Source: Hanleya hanleyi (Eukaryota > Mollusca > Polyplacophora > Lepidopleurida > Hanleyidae). Taken from it: 64,000 bases of DNA. How positions within the stretch are numbered: position 1 is the stretch's first letter; every line of letters begins with the position of its first letter. The stretch lies in the NCBI GenBank assembly GCA_036873755.1, contig JAVTVY010045404.1, positions 147,919 through 211,918 of the forward strand, in the 5' to 3' direction. Position numbers and translations under genes: made by a program. Shown here in pieces: positions 23,216-35,070 of this stretch. Below the pieces are notes generated by a model. That model ran no database searches. It was not told where the DNA came from and saw nothing but the letters and a program-made list of their open reading frames with translations.

Positions 23216-23695
23216 ATTCATGGTATCATACATGACGGACTTACCCCTTTCCCGAAGTCCTGATAAGACAGGTTTGAACGATAAAATTGGCGGTGCCGGT
23301 TTGTATAATCGTTTATAGTGTTATGTTCATGCATGTCCCCATGAAAATTAATGAAGAATTTAGCTCTTGTCACTTTTATAATTTGTGGGAAAATATGGTA
23401 ATATTTCATATCATGGTGTACAGTTTGAAAAAAGGTTGATGTTATAGTCGCCCATAAAAACTTTTTTCTCTCCTTTTCCGATTGAATAGTTTATAAGATT
23501 TATGATAGAAAAGTATTAAAACATCTTAAATTTTACCTCATAATTTTGGATTTGAACAAAAAATCATTTATATTTTATAAGTGACAGAGACAAAAGCTTT
23601 TTCGGTGAACGTTATTTACACTGAAAATCTTCATTCAAAGGGCGATATGATACATTACTTACTTATCCCAAACGCTTTCTTTTACTGAATGCTGA
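23216..23695. other. Intergenic, nothing recognised
   Basis: AT-rich sequence without repeats or frames of note. Confidence 0.3.
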
Positions 23696-23699
23696 TGAA

Positions 23700-24416
23700 G
23701 GGACTCATTCCACTATCTTGAGTATTCTACAACTACATGACTGTAGATTTGATCAACAGATTGATATTGTGTTCTGTTGGTTGCCTAGTGACGTTGGCAT
23801 CAAAAGTAATACTGAGGCTGATAGGATGGCTAAGGCAGCCCTAGATGATGAGATTGATTCTGTTGGAATCCGATATAGCGATTTCAGGTCCTCTATCCGT
23901 GTTTATGTGAGACGGTTGTTTCAATCTTTATGAGATGCTGTAAATAATAACAAACTTCATGAGTTAAAAAAAACTGTGGGCTATACTCATCTAAACAACC
24001 AGAAACGTTTCGATCAAACCATGATCAGGCGATGTAGAATCGGCCATACACGATTAACTCACGAACATTTACTAAAAAAAAAGAGCCAGTCCCAAGGTGT
24101 GTTCCATGCCACGAAGATCTCACGGTGAAACATATTCTTATCGAATGCATAGATTTTAAGATTATAAGAGATGCTTTTTATCGGGCGACGACTTTGGAAG
24201 ATCTTTTTAGTCGGATGAGGGAGGATTGCATCTTGGGTTATCTGAGAGAAATCGGGCTGTTACATAAGTTTTAATGTGTGCATGTTCTAATGCGTTGGAT
24301 TACTAAGTTAGTGACTTGAGTACTTAGAATTTTGTTTGAACGTCGCTATATAGCTGAAATATTGCTGAACACGACATTAAACCTTAATTCTCTCTCTCTC
24401 TCTCTCTCTCTCTTAA
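23700..24416 (+). pseudogene. Non-LTR retrotransposon 3' end (RNase H and CCHC-like tail)
   Basis: The frame at 23,718-23,930 reads VFCWLPSDVGIKSNTEADRM followed by AKAAL, the C-terminal half of an RNase H domain (family form WVPSHxGIxGNExAD with the catalytic Asp). In shifted frames further on come RRCRIGHTRLTHEHLL, VPCHEDLTVKHILIEC and DLF-type residues, the standard zinc-knuckle-like tail of RNase H-bearing LINEs. It is 5'-truncated with several frameshifts. It ends GAAATATTGCTGAACACGAC then ATTAAACC and a (TC)n tail, the element's 3' terminus. Confidence 0.8.
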
Positions 24417-25215
24417 ACTGGAAAACACAATAAACTCAGCGACAATTTATTCCCCAAGAGTTACCATGACTACAAACCTCCAACAATATGGCATAAAATG
24501 GCTCGTTAAATACGAAACAGGCATCAATGAGATTTTGCTTGCACGGCTAAACAAATATAAGAAATTAACTTCAATATTCAACAATATTTTACATTTCTTA
24601 ATTATATAAACTGTATATGAAAGAATAGATGGAATTTATAGCGGTATAAAATTTCGCTGGCCAAATACAAAACCGGGCATTACTTTCGCTTCTTCTCCGA
24701 AAGACTTCCTCCAATAGACACAGATGAAGTAGACAGCACAATACCACTTAATTGTAGTTTTCCCTCAGATATTACGAATGTTCACTAAGAAATGTAACAT
24801 GAAATTGATTCATGAAATATAAAAGGGATGTTAGGTGAAATTTAGCATCGTGAGTTAATGCTGCTTCAGAATAATTTATATTTAACACGAAAACATACGA
24901 TTGAACATCCGATGGATAATACATTTTATTATTTTAGAAACATTTCCTGTGAGTCGAGAGCAGCGATTCTTCGGATCGAGTTCACATTCCATAGCAGAAA
25001 GTGAAAGTTTTCAGCTATCATGCTAATGGAATAATATCAGTAAAGTTTGTATCCAGCCGAAAATCCACTTTTAGGAGACCGACAGGATTCGACTTCAACA
25101 ATGCAGTACAAGGGTAATTTAAACTTCCTGTACATAGCTGCAACCCAATTACATCGAACTGCCTCACCACCATAACAAACTCAGCGCTAAGCAATCTTTC
25201 TCATCTACATAAGAT
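24417..25215. other. Intergenic, nothing recognised
   Basis: No gene or repeat identified. The 138-residue frame that follows (25,220-25,636) has no recognisable domain and ends inside a fold-back arm, so I do not call it. Confidence 0.3.
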
Positions 25216-25623
25216 ACACGTGGGCTCCACCAGCATGTCCGTTGTGAACCCATTCTTCCAATCTGATGTACATCTAACGTCTATACACGTGGAGGATAAC
25301 AAGATATTTCAGAAGAAAGGTACGGCTTCCTCTGTCAGGAAAATCTCGTTTATGTATCTTCAGGCGTTTTTTTGTAATGTTAAAATAACGTGTAAACGAT
25401 CTTCGGCGGATTTCGGGGACGATGGAACATTCCACGATAGGCTGACAGATACCGACACTTTAAACGCTGCTGACACACGGCACACATGTAAACCAGAATA
25501 CAATAAAGCAAATCACCAGCAAATATGGAAAATTAATGGATATTTTAGAAAATATAGGCTGCCGAAAATTGTTGAAAAATGTGGAATACTCAAATCTCTA
25601 AACTTTCACTTTTCAGCTTTCTC

Positions 25624-25832
25624 CAAAACGGAGTAAATACATGTAGGTAAACTGGCGAGAATACTCTAGTTTTCTGAACCATATAGTTTACTTAAAGATA
25701 AAACATCTATTGTATATCACTTCAACACTATCTATGGTGGCCGTTTCTTTCACTTGTAAACACATTAACACCAGTTTTATCTCCACGTAACTCCTATTCT
25801 CGCCAGTTTACTGATTTACTCCGTTTTAGAAA
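25624..25832. repeat. Fold-back pair, ~41-bp arms
   Basis: CAAAACGGAGTAAAT...GTAAACTGGCGAGAATA (25,624-25,664) is mirrored by TATTCTCGCCAGTTTAC...ATTTACTCCGTTTT (25,791-25,832) with a ~126-base spacer. This could be the ends of a small element or part of a stem-forming transcript. Confidence 0.55.
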
Positions 25833-26334
25833 AAAACCCAGAAGACTACACTGTACTGTTATACTCTAGGTGGGAAATATATACATTATAATCTGCATAT
25901 GTTATTGAGCCCCGGTACAAGAAACAACAGTGCTGGAGAGAATTCCAAAGTTATATCAAGAATGACACTATATAAAGTATCAAGGATTAATTTTAGTCAA
26001 TGTGTACAGTTAAGAATGTTATACAAGCTGAAAAAAAAAAAAAAAAAAAAAATATGCAGAGTAAAATACTACTGATTTTTTACAAACTCCAAAGTAGACG
26101 ACTAACTAAAATGAACAGACTTTAATATTCAATTATTTTCACAAGAGATATAGTTAACAGAAGAAGATAATCTTTCGGTTACTTCTCCAAGAAAATATTA
26201 TTTTAAGCTCTTACTTACACTGCCGTTTTAGAGGTTTGGAATATTTATCGAATATGGACGAAGCAAATAATGAGGAAGAGACGCGTGTGATGGCAACCTC
26301 TCATTATCCAGTATGGATGTGTTGGAAGTGTTTA
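25833..26334. other. Intergenic; A-homopolymer at ~26,032
   Basis: Contains a ~20-base A tract. No gene seen. Confidence 0.3.
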
Positions 26335-26836
26335 CATCACCCCTCCCTCCCCCTCCCTTCCCCCTGGTTGTTTGCTCCTATCCCCGGAATGACAAAAAAT
26401 GAGAGCTGAAACTCCGTGACTTCGAAGATTATTATTTTGGGGTGATTTTGAGCCTTTTTTCAATACCTACGAGCAGAGGACCATCGGTAAATTCAAAATG
26501 GCGGCCACGTGAGGTACCAGAAAGGAGATGTTTTCGTCAGATTTCTTCAAAAATTGTGCTTAAAACCTAATTTATTCCAGATCAGATTATTATTCACCAA
26601 TTCATCATACTGTTTTTGCAAAGGAAAAAAATTGACCGAAAAATCATTCAAAAATGCTCTTTTTGAAAATGCAGTCACTTTGTCGTCATCGTGGCGGCCA
26701 TCTTTTTTTAACATTTTCTTGTGGAGCATGATCCAAAGATATAGTCAGTTAGGTTTCAGCCCTCTAGCCTTAGCGATAGCAAAAATATGGTGCCCCCAGG
26801 CTGCGGCACACCCCAAATCGTCCAGGCCAGATAGGG
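26335..26836. mobile_element. TTAA-targeted MITE, copy 3
   Basis: Shares with copy 2 the C-rich block, TATCCCCGGAATGACAAAAA, GAGAGCTGAAACTCCGTGAC, AAAATGGCGGCCACGTGAG and the right end CCAGGCCAGATAGGG|CTAA, where the target is one base off TTAA. The left end is not sharply defined. Confidence 0.65.
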
Positions 26837-26840
26837 CTAA

Positions 26841-27320
26841 GACAGTATCACAAGTGTGCCAGCGGAACGAGTAAGTAATGAAGTACGCTGAGGCTAAGTG
26901 GCATCTAACTAGACTAAACTACACTAAACTACAATATATATCTATAGTTTTTATTCCAAATACTCAAAAACACTTCTATCTTCCGCCGGACCTCATTCGG
27001 GGATACAGATTCGCTCGTCCGTGTCCGTCACGTTGTTTTTTTTTCATTAACAAATTCATATGGCACATGTAACTGATGATGAAATTGAAGCTTACTCAAG
27101 TTGACTGAACTCGACCTATCTTTACAAGGACATCCACTGTTTATTATGATATACATTGAAGAATTATAGCCAGGCTTTCCAAATCTCTTATATGTGTGCA
27201 TCTGGCGATGATCACAAATATGTTTGAGATGACTTACCTTGACCCATGGTTTTTCAAGGTCAGATCTTATTTATTCATTTTCACGTTGAGTGATGTTTAA
27301 TAAGTACTTCTATATTCTTT
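26841..27320. other. Intergenic, nothing recognised
   Basis: No coding or repeat signal identified. Confidence 0.3.
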
Positions 27321-27607
27321 ATTTTCGTTATTTTGGGGTAACACTATCTTAGAATAGCACAAATTCTAGTTGAAAATTCGGTGCGGAGCCGAATTTGACT
27401 AGATACATGGTATGTCGGCGATCTAAACCACTGCTTTTTTTGTGGGAGGCCCGTTGGCCGAGTGGTTTAGATCGCCGACATACAGTGCTGGCGATTAGGT
27501 GCCTGACTCTGGGGTCGCTGGTTCGAATCCCGCACGGGACTCGACCAAATTTTCAGCACTAGAATTTGTGCTATTCTAAGATAGTGTTATCCCAAAATAA
27601 CGAAAAT
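27321..27607. mobile_element. Nested-palindrome element enclosing a tRNA-like sequence (287 bp)
   Basis: The outer arms (~64 bp) run inward from ATTTTCGTTATTTTGGG at 27,321 and from the matching CCCAAAATAACGAAAAT at 27,591-27,607, with only about four differences plus a two-base indel. Inside, 27,411-27,432 and 27,461-27,482 are a second, perfect 22-bp inverted repeat (AGTGGTTTAGATCGCCGACA is the right arm core). The right inner arm is the D-loop/anticodon part of the tRNA-like sequence, so part of that RNA has been copied in reverse next to it. Confidence 0.85.
27448..27540 (+). pseudogene. tRNA-like sequence (Leu/Ser type), probable SINE head or pseudo-tRNA
   Basis: Carries box A TGGCCGAGTGG and box B GGTTCGAATCC, and acceptor halves GGCCCGT and ACGGGAC that pair at six of seven positions. 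The 93-base length fits a class with a long variable arm. The anticodon arm does not fold into the normal 5+7 form, so I do not assign an anticodon and regard it as tRNA-derived and not functional. A T-run at 27,434-27,440 lies upstream and does not act as its terminator. Confidence 0.6.
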
Positions 27608-28820
27608 ACTGTTATACGATCACTTTCTAAATGATAAAAAAAAAATATATTTCTATATTGCTATATTCTTGTTTCGTCTCATCTGGCTGGGGAAAATCCA
27701 ACGGGGGGTATGCCCACGGCTCTTCTTATTTATTTCCATGTTCACCTCTCCATCACGACTGCATAATTAGGTTTCTCACAGGTAGCATAAATGTTCCAGC
27801 GGATCGAGTTACTTTCACTTTCAGTATTAGTTTTATGCGGGGCTTTATGTCCTCATTAACACGTATACGTAGATGCAATTGTTGTCCAGACAACCAGTAG
27901 ACAATTCACATTTTCTCATGGTCCTTGTTGGTGTCCACGTCACTTGGTTTCTAGAATACATTTCAGAGAACATATTCTTGATCGTGAAAGACAGAAGAGC
28001 GGATTCACAGATGTAAGGACTTAGTTACACGGGAAGACCTTCAAAACAACACGTTAGGCAGTCATAAAGCAAATACGTCATATGTTGAAAAGGTTTATTC
28101 ATCTTTCATTACAGGATCAAATTAAAGTGTTTTTTTGGTATCGGCGGAACTTGAATAGAACAAATCCAATTGATAAATTCTTTCACCATGGAACGAAAAT
28201 TTTGTGAAATTTCAGCATTCTACTATATATCAGGAGCGATATAGGCTTCTCATCATCACTCAACTGGTGATGGGGACCCGATTTTCTGTACTAAAATTAT
28301 AACTGCACATCAATTGGATTTGTGACTTTCCCTCGGACACATGGGGAAATTTAGCCACAGAATGCACAGTTTTAATATTACTACAGAGGAATCGGATCAG
28401 CGTCACCAGAAGAGTGACTAAAGAGAAAACTTCTATAAGTCGCTCTGGAAAAAAGCAACCGTATTCCCTCATCACTACAATCAGTGATAAGACTATACCC
28501 AGTATATATTACATACCGGTGGTATTTTATTTCTTCACGTTTCAGGAATATGTATTAGTTAGCTTAGAGGGTTACAAAGTATAAGCATCGCGCGCGCCTT
28601 TTTCGGAAAGATAGTTTTTTCGCCAATCTAATTAAAGTTAAATCCTTTCTGGATATAACGATAAATCCAAATGGGGATTAAAGAGGATTTAACCTTAGAG
28701 CGAATATCCAAATCAGGACCAGATATGATTTAATTTTAATTAGAAAGTATTTTCCGAGTGAAGTTCTGTATATTTTATATTACATTAGACTAAATTAGTA
28801 GATTAGACTTTCTGGGACCT
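27608..28820. other. Intergenic, no gene recognised
   Basis: Short frames only. Nothing repeats elsewhere in the window as far as I can see. Confidence 0.3.
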
Positions 28821-28824
28821 ATCC

Positions 28825-29273
28825 ACGCCTGAAAGGGAGGGGAGGAGTCATTGCGGCTCCTCTAAACATTTTTCTTATACCTTGACCTGAGGGCTTAAAC
28901 TGGCCACGCTATACCCATCGGTCAAGCTCTACCAGAATGGCCGATATGTCCGACATGATGATGTCACAGTGACGTTGTTTTGAAAAAGACATTTTTTCTC
29001 GATTTTTCCTTCACATTTTTCGCTTTTTTATTTCTTCACAATAACAGCATGATTATTTAAGTAAACAATAATCTGAAACGAAATATCTTCAACGAAAAAC
29101 AGGATTTTTGAAGAAAAATGATGAAATCATCACTTTTCTGGCACACCACTTGGCCGCCATTTTGAATTTACTCATGCTCCTCTGCTCGGGGGGTCATGCA
29201 AACCGAGCGTCAGCTCTTATTCCGAAGATAAGAGTAGAAAGTTTGGTATAATGCCCCCTAGGAATGCAAAGGA
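28825..29273. mobile_element. TTAA-targeted MITE, copy 4
   Basis: Same order of landmarks as copy 1: GGTCAAGCTCTACCAGAA, GATGATGTCACAGTGACGT, CATTTTTTCTCGATTTTTC, then TTGGCCGCCATTTTGAATTT and AATGCCCCCTAGG. The right end is followed by TTAA at 29,274; the left end is mutated (CCTATCCACGCCTG). Confidence 0.6.
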
Positions 29274-29277
29274 TTAA

Positions 29278-30265
29278 TGCGTTTTATTCCCTGACAGAAA
29301 CCGCTCATTAATTCGTTGACAGAAAATACTGGGCTTTGCTCCATGCAACACCCTCGGTGATGTAATGGATAAATTGGTTGATCGGGGATTGGGACGGTTG
29401 GTGTACGGCCGTTTTACCCAGTGAGCTTTTCTCCCCAGGGTCCTTTTTTCTCACTCTATAATATATTTGTGAAAAAATTGTACTATTATTATATTTTAAT
29501 ATATATTTTCTATTAATGAAATTAGTTGTATCCCTTTTGAAATACTGCTTATGAAATCCAAATCCTCACACCTTTATTTGTTATCTATACTATACCATTT
29601 TTGTATTGCTGTGTTCAGCTTATTCAGTGCGGGTGCGCTGAGTGAATAGAGACCTTCAACAGAGAATGCATGAAATCTTTGCTGACTGACGAGACAACGC
29701 AAGGCGAATCGCTTAGACCCTCCGAGTTGTCACTTTTCTAAGCTAATCTAATTATGTCCAAATCTCCATGAAATGAAAATCAGACAAAATACTCTCCTCA
29801 GAATTTTTGTTAAAAGATTATTGACCTGTGGTATTACCTTTGTGCTGTTTAAGATTGTTCTTTTATTTTATGTATGCCTATCTAAAATGAGTGTACACTA
29901 TGTTTAAATGTAAATGACTTTGTGCTGGACCCTGTATAATATTTGTATTTGTACAAGTAAATTTATTGCCTGTATATACCATGTATATCATTGGAATTTA
30001 TGTACGACATTATTGTTTGTATTTATAATATATGATATTTGTACGAACATTTACCTGTTTTACTTTATCTATATCATGTATTACTATCTATTCTATGTAT
30101 AGTATATATTTGTGACAATAAAATAAGCCATAACATTATATGTGAGTTTCAGACTTATTTTCTAAAACAAATAGTAAGAATTTTCCGTCAATATTATACA
30201 GTGGGGAAAACGGTCCCAGGGAAAAAGACCACTGGAAACTGGGGTGGACATCGTATGCGTGTTCT
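29278..30265. other. Intergenic, AT-rich
   Basis: No gene. The TATA/TGTATA-rich stretch at 29,900-30,130 is low complexity. Confidence 0.3.
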
Positions 30266-30269
30266 TTAA

Positions 30270-30490
30270 CCCTATTGTCCTGGGTTTTTTGGACCTGTCC
30301 AGGCTTGGGAGACCATTTCGCCCCTCCCCCCACCTAATTATTTTTATTTAACCCTTGAGGTCTGAAACTTACCCTTGTGTCACGGTCTACCGAAAATAAA
30401 AATAAAAAAACAAGATGATGTCACAGTGACGTCATATTAAAAAAAGCATTTTTGGTCGATTTTTCGATTTTTTTTATGTACTCCAGCATC
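30270..30490. mobile_element. TTAA-targeted MITE, copy 5 (left part only)
   Basis: TTAA at 30,266-30,269 precedes CCCTATTGTCCTGG. The C-rich block, AGGTCTGAAACTTACC and GATGTCACAGTGACGTCAT follow. The homology stops near 30,490. Confidence 0.55.
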
Positions 30491-30877
30491 TAACATCCGG
30501 GGACATCCTTCGTTTATAACGAACAGACCAAAGTTGAATGTCACAATACTGTGTAGTACATGTACATACTACCATGATACCATGATATCCATAGTCTGGA
30601 CTCTAATTCACATCTACATGTAGGTGTTTCGTGTCAAACACTCTATAGTATACATGTATCCACAAAATATCTATTGGTGAAATAGAAATCTAGAAATGTT
30701 TGGGAAAACAACTGGAAACTAGAATCACGACGTATAGTTAAAATTGAGGGAGCTATCATTCCATCGAAAATTAAATGTTTTGAAAAAAGGGTAGTCAGAG
30801 AGAGATAGATGTCAGAGATCAATACAAATGAGGGAAATGCCGTAATGGAATCACATAAACTATTAAAGAAAATGAAA

Positions 30878-31040
30878 GATAGTGCCACGGCACTGTAGCG
30901 CTCATCTGGCTATAACTGGAGAAAGTGGCTGCGAGAAATTTTTACTGAAGAACTGCAATAGATGATTTTCTAACTTGCGTTGTCTCCCCTGAACAAAATG
31001 GCAACATAATCGATTTCACAGGAGGTCAAGCTGCAAATTC
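30878..31040 (+). repeat. Duplicate left part of the pearl-like element
   Basis: GATAGTGCCACGGCACTGTA, TAACTGGAGAAAGT and GAACTGCAATAGATGA recur at 31,390-31,505 in the same order and orientation. GTGCC-AC-GGCAC is a small hairpin. Confidence 0.7.
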
Positions 31041-31385
31041 ATGATTGTAATTGGAGATTATGGAATAAAGGCAATTATACCAAAATATAATGTGTGATTG
31101 TCAGTAAGCTGTATAAGCAATAACCAGAACCAATTTTTATTATGTGATTGCAGTCGTTCGTCCGTCTGTCCACTTTGTGTCCGGACAGTACATTGGACAG
31201 TTTTTAACCTACGATTCCAATATTTTGTGGGTATATGCACCAGGGGGAGACATGTCGAGTACGAAATATATGCGACTGGGTTGTTACGATGGCAATGAGA
31301 TGTAACAGGACATTTTTCCAATGAAAGTAATCTCTGGTGAGGTATGGCCTAACCAAGAGATACCCCCATCTGTCTGCGAAGATGT

Positions 31386-33041
31386 AAAAGATAGTGCCAC
31401 GGCACTGTAGGTCATCTGTCTGTAACTGGAGAAAGTAGCTGTGAGAAATTTTTACTAAAGAACTGCAATAGATGAGTTTGTAACTTGTGCTGTCCCCACT
31501 GAACACTATAAAATGATCCATGCAGTTATTTCCTGAGATTTTATGATAAAGTTTCATGGGAAATTCAAGATGCGGCAGTATTGGATTTTCGAAATGAACC
31601 AAAAAAAGGTATCTTGCACAACTGGACCACAAGGGGAACCTGTGTATCAACATCCATGCAGTAATATCCTAAGGATTTACGATAACAAAATTTCATGGGG
31701 AAATCCAAGATGGCTACCTGGTGCCCATATTGGATTTTTCAATCAGACCATATATGGTATCCTGCACAGCTAGACCCCAAGAGCAACCTCTGTACCAACT
31801 TTGAGAAAGATCCATGCAGTAGTTCCTGAGAAATCACGATAACAATTTTTCATCTGGAAATCCAAGATGGCCGCCTGGTGGCCATATTGGATTTTTCAAT
31901 CAGACTACAAATTGCATCTTGCGCAACTAGACCCCAAGGGGAACCTCTGTACCAAATCTGAGACTGATCCATGCAGTAGTTCCTGAGAAATCGCGATAAT
32001 GTTTCATCTGGAAATATAAGATGGCCGCCTGGTGGTCATATTGGATTTTTCAATCAGACCGCAAATTGTATCTCGCGCAACTAGACCCCAAGGGGAACCT
32101 GTATATCAAATTTGAGAAAGATCCATGCGGTTCTTCCTGATAAATCATGATAACGAAGTTTCATAGGAAAATCCAAGATGGCCGCCTGGTGGCCATATTG
32201 GATGTTCGAATCAGAGCAGAAAAGGTATCTTGCACAACTAGACCCCCAAGAGGAACCTGTGTACCAAATTTGAGAAAGATCCATGCAGTAGTTAACGAAA
32301 AATAATGATGACAAGATTTCACTGGCAAATTCAAGATGGCCGCCTGGTGGCCATATTGGATTTTTCAATCAGACCACAAATTGTATCTTGCACAACTAGA
32401 CCCCAAGGGGAACCTCTGTACCAAATTTGAGAAAGATCCATGCAGTACTTCCTGAGAAATCGAGATAACAATGTTTCATTTCGAAATCCAAGATGGCCAC
32501 CTGGTGGCCATATTGGCTTTCTGAATCAGACCACAAAAGCATCTTGCACAACTAGACACTAAGGGGAACCTGTGTATCAAATTTGAGAAAGATCCATGCC
32601 GTACTTTCTGATAAATCACAATAACGAAGTTTCATAGGGAAATCCAAGATGGCTGCCTGGTGGCCATATTGGATGTTCGAATCAGGGCAGAAAAGGTATC
32701 TTGCACAACTAGACCCCAAGGGGAACCTGTGTACCAAATTTGAGAAAGATCTATGCAGTAGTTCCTGAGAAATCGCGATAACAATGTTTCAATGGCAAAT
32801 TCAAGATGGCCGCCATGGCGGCCATATTTAAAATCGTATCGACACGGCATGAACAAATTCTGGTGTCCTCATTGGGGGGAACATGCATGCCAAGTTTCAG
32901 CTTAATCGGCCAAGCGGTTTCAGAGAAGAAGATGTTTACGCACGACGCACAACGGTCGACGGACGACGGACGACGCACGACGGACGACGGACAGCCAGGC
33001 CATGACATAAGCCCATCGGGCCTTCGGTCCAGATGAGCTAA
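31386..33041 (+). mobile_element. Pearl/Helentron-like non-autonomous element
   Basis: A left unit with the GTGCCACGGCAC hairpin is followed by about nine ~157-bp core repeats, then a non-repeat right part (GCCAAGTTTCAGCTTAATCG, ACGACGG tract) ending GCCCATCGGGC (a 4-bp-stem hairpin), TTCGGTCCAGATGAG and CTAA at 33,038. A tandem core of ~160 bp between unique flanks matches the published architecture of 'pearl' elements of molluscs. A 3' hairpin followed by CTRR fits a Helitron/Helentron-type end. Non-coding; the many frames read from it are artefacts. Confidence 0.6.
31514..32830 (+). repeat. 157-bp tandem core array, ~9 units
   Basis: GATCCATGCAGTAGTTCCTG starts units at 31,514, ~31,651, 31,809, 31,966, 32,120, 32,278, 32,435, 32,591 and 32,748. 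Spacings are 137, 158, 157, 154, 158, 157, 156 and 157. Each has CAAGATGGCCGCCTGGTGGC and ACCCCAAGGGGAACCT, two short palindromic cores. Confidence 0.85.
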
Positions 33042-33164
33042 AAACTGTACTCTAGATTGTACTCACAATCCGAGAATACAGACGACGAGAAAACGACTAA
33101 TTCTTGAAATCTCTCAGCACAGAAGAAAAGCTGACTTGTGAAGGTCGCACCACAGCAAACATGG

Positions 33165-33310
33165 CAAATCCCCAGGATTTGATGGTTTTTCAGTAGAATG
33201 TTATAAAGCATTTTGGGATAAGGTGATTGGGGTGGTTAGATATTAGATGTTTTAATTAACTCTGTCTCCAAAAGACGGGAAAGATGAAGCCTATTTGAAT
33301 ATTTTATATT
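33165..33310 (+). pseudogene. Non-LTR reverse transcriptase scrap
   Basis: One frame reads PGFDGFSVECYKAFWDKVIG and another, ~60 bases on, SPKDGKDEAYLNI. These are the consecutive family blocks PGxDGxxxEFYKxFW and IPKxGKDxxxxxNWRPIS of LINE reverse transcriptases. It is only ~145 bases long and frameshifted. Confidence 0.6.
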
Positions 33311-33660
33311 AAGTTACCCAACTAGATTATTTCTGTTCACATTCATTATAAATGTCTTTTTGTGGTAAAGTATCGACTCTGGAGTTATATTTTTGTGTTC
33401 AGATCCATTATATACACATCATGGTGAGTAGGCCATCTCTGAAGTTATTTTTATTCAGAACCTTGATGCTTGTTATATTAGGATAACTTCCACGACTGCA
33501 GAGTTATTTGTATTAAGAGTAGTTCTATATACATGTATGATATTATAATCACGTGCTGGACTCTAAAGTTATTTTCTTTTCACACTGATTATGCATATCC
33601 CATTGTGGTAACTTACCTGACTCTGAAATTGTATTTCTCAGTTATGGTAAATATATTTAA
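33290..33660. repeat. Degenerate ~62-bp tandem repeat, five to six units
   Basis: Each unit begins near GACTCTGGAGTTATTTT and ends with a CCATTATA...GGTAA-like stretch (about 33,370; 33,432; 33,490; 33,552; 33,611). It has diverged enough that exact borders are uncertain. Confidence 0.5.
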
Positions 33661-34126
33661 ACGAAAACGAAAAACAGATCTACATGTATTGATGTCTATA
33701 TTCTGAAAAAAAAAGAAACTAGTCATGGTTCCAGTGAATTACTTTCATTTCTACAAGAAATCCAAAACCACCGAAGTGTGAGTCCATGAACTTATGCTTT
33801 TCATAATAGCCGCATTTCGGATCGGAATGATGTATTATGTTCAATTTCTCAGCTACGACAAGTCGCGGTACAGGCTTTAGCGTCAGGTTTATTATGGTCA
33901 AGGCATCAGTCAGTGCGACCATAAAAATTATATCCGAGTCCATTTAAAAATGAGTCCAGGATTTAGAAATGACCGCCACCTGAAATCTGTTTTCCTCTAT
34001 ATCTCCTGAACTAAAGTTATTACAACGACACCTGGGTAAACCGACCAACCTCTAAATACCGACTCTACCCATTGTCTCAATGCTTAAATTCAAGAAATTT
34101 GAATCTCGATAAACCAAAACCCTGTC

Positions 34127-34240
34127 AATTACAAGCGTCTGGTCCGTCATTCATAATTCAGTCGTCGTCCATTAAAGAATATCCGCGTTCATAATCCAGA
34201 GACCTATTCCATATTCCATATAACAGCATTAGCAATATAA
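34127..34240 (-). mobile_element. Terminal fragment of the RT element
   Basis: ACAAGCGTCTGGTCCGTCAT onwards matches the inverted arm at 3,778-3,890, so it is the last ~110 bases of the reverse-transcriptase element's 3' end on the minus strand. Confidence 0.7.
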
Positions 34241-34787
34241 TCAAACCCGACAATAAAATCTGGTCTCAGTTACGGTCGGTATACAAAAGTTTCACTGTAT
34301 GAACTTTATTCCTGTGGCTACAACAACATTTTCAGGGGCAAACTTTCAGACGGTGAACATCTTGTAACATCTAACAGCCCATTACATCAATATCGCCTTA
34401 ACATGAACCTTTGTCACTGTAGATTCATCCACAGTTATGAGGATAAAAGTTCACACAGACAGACAGACAAAAATCCCATATTTGCCAATATTACATTGAT
34501 CTGAATTAGTCAGGAACTTTGTTCTTTGTGGCCCTCTCTCACAACTGAAAAGAATGTGTGATGGTTACCCGAGAATAACTCCCTCGGACGTGACGGTAGT
34601 GAACATGATTTTCGTTTGAAAGTGAAACGGGTGAAAGTTATTGTTATGTGCTGTAAAAATGCTGAAGTTTCATATCATGCGAAATGGTGATTTTGCTCTA
34701 AACTGGATTTATTCAAGTTTGAAAACGGTCGAATGTGCTCTTTCGACATTTTAGGGACATTTTCTGAAGGGATTTCCCTTCATATAT

Positions 34788-34893
34788 AAAATATGACACC
34801 TCAAACCAAAACAATTTGTGGGTATTTATTATCACAATGGTTAGTGTTACAATCGGTTGAAATATCATTCTGGTTTGAGGTGTCATATTTCAT
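34788..34893. repeat. Short fold-back with ~20-bp arms
   Basis: ATATGACACCTCAAACCA is mirrored by TGGTTTGAGGTGTCATAT about 65 bases on. Non-coding. Confidence 0.55.
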
Positions 34894-34976
34894 CAAAATT
34901 AAAAATTGTGCAAATGCTTCACTTGCATTCTACCAGAAACGTTATGTGAACAAGTAAAAAATGCTTCTCAAGTAGA

Positions 34977-35070
34977 CGTCGTCGTAGTCCAGTTGTTAGG
35001 TTGCTCGCTTTCAAAAACAGTGTGGTGATCAGTTTGTTGAGCTATGAGTTCGATTCACATTTGGATCAGA
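34977..35070 (+). repeat. tRNA-derived SINE head
   Basis: TAGTCCAGTTGTTAGG (box A-like) and GAGTTCGATTCACAT (box B-like) are ~60 bases apart, the layout of a tRNA promoter. No cloverleaf is complete. Confidence 0.45.

Noticed and set aside
25220..25636. 138-residue plus-strand ORF
   Set aside because: No domain, no signal, composition like its surroundings, and its end lies in a fold-back arm.
27448..27540. Functional tRNA gene
   Set aside because: A and B boxes and acceptor pairing are good, but the anticodon arm does not fold and the sequence is built into nested palindromes.
29900..30130. Hydrophobic 62-residue ORF as a membrane peptide
   Set aside because: The frame comes from TATA/TGTATA low-complexity DNA.
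31204..33008. Several 60-150-residue minus-strand ORFs with shared CARYLF and YGHQAA-like blocks
   Set aside because: They are translations of the 157-bp tandem core repeat.
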